Assembly: GCA_045120955.1 (NCBI GenBank)
Contig: JBGVFH010000017.1
Span: forward strand, 1-8,074
Length of the DNA: 8,074 nucleotides
Direction: 5' to 3'
Origin: JAZMZS01 sp045120955
GTDB lineage: Bacteria > Bacillota > Clostridia > Oscillospirales > CAG-272
Translations under genes and position numbers: made by a program
Notes under the pieces: generated by a model
The model's database searches: none
Told to the model about the DNA's origin: nothing
Seen by the model: only the letters and a program-made list of their open reading frames with translations
Part shown: in pieces, positions 5,394-8,074 of the stretch
How the letters are laid out: each line of letters begins with the position of its first letter
Position numbering within the stretch: the first letter of the stretch is position 1

Positions 5394-7655
5394 ACTCCGG
5401 AGGAAAAGGGCGCTAAAGCTCCGACATTTTCCATAAAATCCCTTACAGATAATATAGCCGCCGGTATTGCCGCACATAAAACCACGGATGCGGATTTTGA
5501 TGCTAAACTCAAAAAAGCCCTTAAGCTCAAAAAGGCTGACCGTGATAGACCGGGGAGGGATTTTAGGATCGTTAAAATGCGAGCTGAAACGAGCTCCCGC
5601 TGGTTTGATGATATGGCAAAAAGCCTTGACTATATCCGTGAAAATTCGGTTGAGGATGCAGAAAAGATCAAGGGTTATGAAAAAGAGATCACTAAACACG
5701 CTAACGATTTAAGCGATGCCCTTAAAACCGCCGCCAGAATTGATCAAGACCTTACCTCCGGTAAAGCCGATGCTGGGGTGGTTAAAGAGCTTGCGGATGC
5801 TATGCGTAAGGCTGAAAATGCTTTTAGTGACGTTGCTCAATTACGGCAGGATCTTGCGGATATACGGGACCGCCACAAAAAAGATATTGAGGAGGCGGAA
5901 AAAGAAAAAAGGCATAATGAATTTATGGAAAAGATGCGCATTAAACGCGAGGAGAGAGCAAAGGCAGAGGCCGCAGAGGCTGATCGGGTAAACAAATTAA
6001 GCCCATTTGACCTTAATTATGAGCGTATGCTTAATAAGGAACTCGAGCGCCGCAGACCGCAGGACCAGGAGGCCTATAAGAAAGAGTTTGCCGATAAGTT
6101 TGGGGGTAATGCTGCATTTAAGGCAATGGGCGATCGAGTAAGTAAAGTATTGAGCAAGATCGGACCAAATGATCCGCTATACCAAAAAGCAAAAGATAAA
6201 ATTATGAGCTTATTGCCATATAGCGCCGATTTTTATCAAAAATACGGCCAGCCTATAAGCAATGCTCAGGATATTTATTCACGCTCTATTGACCAGGACC
6301 GTGTTAACGCTGAAAAGACACTTACAAATCAGGTTGCTGAGCTTGAAACATACGCAAAAGATCCAAAAGGGTACCGGGAGAAGGCGGACGAATCCTTAAG
6401 GGAGGCCGCACAGCTGAGCAAGGATTTAGAGCTTATGCGTACCGCACTGGCTAAATTGCCAAACGACCGCGGAACAAATACCTATTTAACAAAGATGTGG
6501 AACTCAATATCAGACCTGCAGGACGCTACACACAAAGGGATCAGCCCACTATATGAATCTACAAACTGGCGGCATGACAGTTATATGTTTAACGAGGTAG
6601 ACAAAATAAAAGAGGATGCCAAAAAGTTAATCGCGAGCGTAGGCAAAAACGCAAAATATAAAGATGTTTTGGCAGAGGCCAGCCGCGGACAGTTCAGGCA
6701 AGCGGTACCGGAGGCAACAGCCGAACAGCTGGCCAGATCTGCGGAATACGAGCAGGGACGCCGTGACCGCGTGGATCGCATAGCCGCAAGAGCAGAAAAG
6801 GCAAGGGAAGAGGGATCTGAGCATATCCGCCGTGGACGCCAGGAACTTGCCGGAATACCTTTAGGACAGCCAAATATTGAGGGCCGCTTAGATCCTATTC
6901 TTAAGAGGGCCGAGCGTCAATATGAGGCCGGACGTAAAGCGCACGAAAAGGCCGATTATTTAGAACAGAGAGCCGCGGGGGCTGAATACGCTCTAAGTAA
7001 TATCAGATCCGACGATCCTATGCTCATTCAAAAGCTACAGGAAAAAGTGGAAAGCGCCGCAACAAGTACAGAGCGCCGTCGCTGGCGTGAACGCCTGGAG
7101 CAGGCACAGAGAACACAGCAAAGAGCACAGAGCGGCGAAGGGCTTAAGGCAAGTAACAAACTGTATGATCTCGATGAAGATTTTACCGATGGGCGCGTAA
7201 GATTTAAGTTTGACGGTAAACCGGATGCCGAGGTAATCAGTGTTATGAAGTCTAACGGCTTTAAATGGTCACCTAAAAATAAGGCATGGCAAAGACAGAA
7301 CACCCCTAACGGCTTACGGGCTGCACGTAGAGCTCAAAAGGAATTAGAGCGCTTTGTTACCGGCGACGAGATGCCGGAAGAGCTGATCCGCTATTCCACA
7401 CGGTGGGTTACGATCGGCCGCGGTGCCCGCATTATGGTGGATAGCAACGGCACGATCCGCGCGGGTCTAGGTGGAAAATACAACGGCCGACAGTTCGCCG
7501 ACGTTTTCAAATCCCGTGAAATTACCGGAGAAAAGGACGCCCTGGAAAAGCCGGAAGAGCAGATCGAGGAAATGACCGAAGAGCAGCACGCCGGTGAGGT
7601 TAACGGCGCCGGAGTGCTCGATAAACTGATCAATGGGGTGAGCGTATGGCCGTAG
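5136..7655 (+). CDS. Accessory protein D: large polyvalent-type protein with shared N-terminal module, helical body, DUF3560-like region and FDGKP domain
   Basis: In this 839-residue protein, residues 1-86 are the shared module. Residues about 90-530 are mostly charged helices and likely coiled coil (DIRDRHKKDIEEAEKEK and neighbours), with a possibly globular helical part near 315-400 ending SLLPYSADFYQKYGQ. Residues about 536-670 resemble DUF3560: YEQGRRDRVDRIAARAEKA, then IPLGQPNIEGR (574-584), KADYLEQRAAGAEYA, and DDPMLIQKLQEKVE. The family's usual histidines after GQPI (roughly 'GHHSE..HR') are not present. Residues about 681-735 carry the domain that commonly follows DUF3560, with FKFDGKP at 690-696, GFKWSP at 708-713 and AWQRQ at 717-721. 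Residues 756-791 repeat the second half of the N-terminal module. DUF3560 proteins occur on plasmids and phages and their activity is unknown. The start is two bases after C, with an AAGGGG ribosome binding site (5124-5129), and the end overlaps the neck gene by ten bases. Confidence 0.72.
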   Translation: MNTKTAQQIAIAFKRGLAFIRGITRMAQDADPDEKWITIGAAEGDDGKRHGGRPVCISKSTGKILKGLSKDVVGMTLNEAFRELKKTPEEKGAKAPTFSIKSLTDNIAAGIAAHKTTDADFDAKLKKALKLKKADRDRPGRDFRIVKMRAETSSRWFDDMAKSLDYIRENSVEDAEKIKGYEKEITKHANDLSDALKTAARIDQDLTSGKADAGVVKELADAMRKAENAFSDVAQLRQDLADIRDRHKKDIEEAEKEKRHNEFMEKMRIKREERAKAEAAEADRVNKLSPFDLNYERMLNKELERRRPQDQEAYKKEFADKFGGNAAFKAMGDRVSKVLSKIGPNDPLYQKAKDKIMSLLPYSADFYQKYGQPISNAQDIYSRSIDQDRVNAEKTLTNQVAELETYAKDPKGYREKADESLREAAQLSKDLELMRTALAKLPNDRGTNTYLTKMWNSISDLQDATHKGISPLYESTNWRHDSYMFNEVDKIKEDAKKLIASVGKNAKYKDVLAEASRGQFRQAVPEATAEQLARSAEYEQGRRDRVDRIAARAEKAREEGSEHIRRGRQELAGIPLGQPNIEGRLDPILKRAERQYEAGRKAHEKADYLEQRAAGAEYALSNIRSDDPMLIQKLQEKVESAATSTERRRWRERLEQAQRTQQRAQSGEGLKASNKLYDLDEDFTDGRVRFKFDGKPDAEVISVMKSNGFKWSPKNKAWQRQNTPNGLRAARRAQKELERFVTGDEMPEELIRYSTRWVTIGRGARIMVDSNGTIRAGLGGKYNGRQFADVFKSREITGEKDALEKPEEQIEEMTEEQHAGEVNGAGVLDKLINGVSVWP
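7401..7508 (+). repeat. C-terminal half-module in gene D
   Basis: Encodes RWVTIGRGARIMVDSNG, then TIRAGLGGKYNGRQFADVF. This is the second part of the N-terminal module without the amphipathic segment, and closer in sequence to the copies in A and B (G-L/M-G-G-K) than to that at the head of D (G-L-S-K-D). Similar 'W.TV...G..V....G.V.AGMGGKFNGK' segments occur as tails on other phage structural and polyvalent proteins, from memory. It is therefore a mobile small domain rather than a simple internal duplication. Confidence 0.72.
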
Positions 7656-8074
7656 ACATTCTGGCGGCGGTTTACGAGTTCGTGAAGGCTTATGCGTATA
7701 ATCCGGAAGATGCGAACAGCAAACCGCTGACCGCAGATCAGATTATACGTGCGGGGCTGAATGATGCCCCGGTTGTAAGTAGCAGCACCGAACTTTGTAT
7801 AATCGCGCATGTGAGCACAATCCGGCACGGCACAAACCATTATCAATATGAGTATGACCAGTCGCAGGAAAGCTACAAAGAGCGTGCAAGTGAGATGCTG
7901 GAGCATATAATCAGTATTGATTTTTTAAGTGCTGAGCCGATGCAAAAGCAGGAGATCACGGCGGAGCGGGCGCAGATAATTGAGCTGCTGGCCCGCAGTC
8001 CGACGGCGGTCAAGTTCTTTGCTAAATATGGTTTGTCAAGTTTATTCGCTGAAAACGTGACCAATATCACGGGT
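7646..8074 (+). CDS. Neck / tail-terminator-like protein, cut off by the window end
   Basis: The reading frame is open for 143 codons from ATG 7646 to the last base, with no stop, so the gene continues beyond the window. The start has GGGGTG (7635-7640) five bases upstream, inside gene D, which it overlaps by ten bases in another frame. The product begins MAVDILAAVYEFVKAY and has an [IV]-I-R-A-G-L-N-D segment. Then comes ELCIIAHVSTIRHGTNHYQYEY, close to the 'V.I....R.GTN...Y' core of phage neck/tail-terminator proteins (the LIC_12616 or gp12-like neck group). A mixed strand follows (ASEMLEHIISIDFLSA), then a helix and SPTAVKFFAKYGLSSLF. Such proteins cap the tail and are usually followed by the sheath or tube genes. 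The call rests on motif memory and gene order. Confidence 0.65.
   Translation, partial: MAVDILAAVYEFVKAYAYNPEDANSKPLTADQIIRAGLNDAPVVSSSTELCIIAHVSTIRHGTNHYQYEYDQSQESYKERASEMLEHIISIDFLSAEPMQKQEITAERAQIIELLARSPTAVKFFAKYGLSSLFAENVTNITG

Noticed and set aside
5467..5991. Two + strand open frames in another frame inside gene D
   Set aside because: Both lie wholly inside D, lack convincing ribosome binding sites, and read as out-of-frame shadows of Lys/Glu-rich coding sequence. They give no evidence of a frameshift, because D continues uninterrupted.
7857..8074. Minus-strand open frame at the right end
   Set aside because: It lies opposite the + strand neck gene, whose frame is open for 143 codons from a good start and matches a known phage neck pattern.

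Overview
The window is a stretch of the late structural operon of a tailed double-stranded DNA phage or prophage. All genes lie on the + strand, almost without gaps. Base composition is moderate and Shine-Dalgarno sites of the AGGAGG/GGGGTG type precede most genes, so a bacterial host is clear, probably a Gram-negative one judging by the neck-gene set. AUA and AGG codons are common, so E. coli is not an obvious host. I cannot name the host or phage genus.

The conserved backbone is a head-to-tail (neck) module. In order it holds a small conserved phage protein (40-474), a DUF4054-type head-tail adaptor (511-936), an HK97-gp10-like neck/tail-completion protein (940-1590), a second connector-type protein (3948-4412) and the start of a neck/tail-terminator-like protein (7646 to the window end, cut off). 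In related phages this order usually leads into a contractile-tail sheath gene, so a myovirus-like particle is likely but not shown here.

Four accessory genes are spliced into this backbone: A (1595-2404) and B (2462-3958) before the second connector gene, and C (4405-5133) and D (5136-7655) after it. All four open with the same two-part N-terminal module. The first part is a basic amphipathic segment with the pattern A-F-x2-G-x2-F-x-R-G-x(4-5)-A-Q-D. The second is a compact W-[IV]-T-[IV] ... G-x-[IV]-x-[AK]-G-[LM] segment. Behind this shared head the bodies differ: a low-complexity linker plus helices in A, a DdrB-like ParB-superfamily domain in B, a short coiled-coil body in C, and an 839-residue protein in D with a long helical body, a divergent DUF3560-like region, an FDGKP/GFKWSP domain and another copy of the second half-module at its C terminus.

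DdrB-ParB and DUF3560-type domains are known from the 'polyvalent proteins' of phages and conjugative elements. Several of those, such as the P1 Dar/Ddr proteins, are packaged in the virion and delivered with the DNA to counter host defence. My main inference is that A-D are a family of virion cargo proteins whose common N-terminal module is a packaging or delivery tag. They are expressed by translational coupling to the neck genes they sit between. This is a hypothesis from architecture only.
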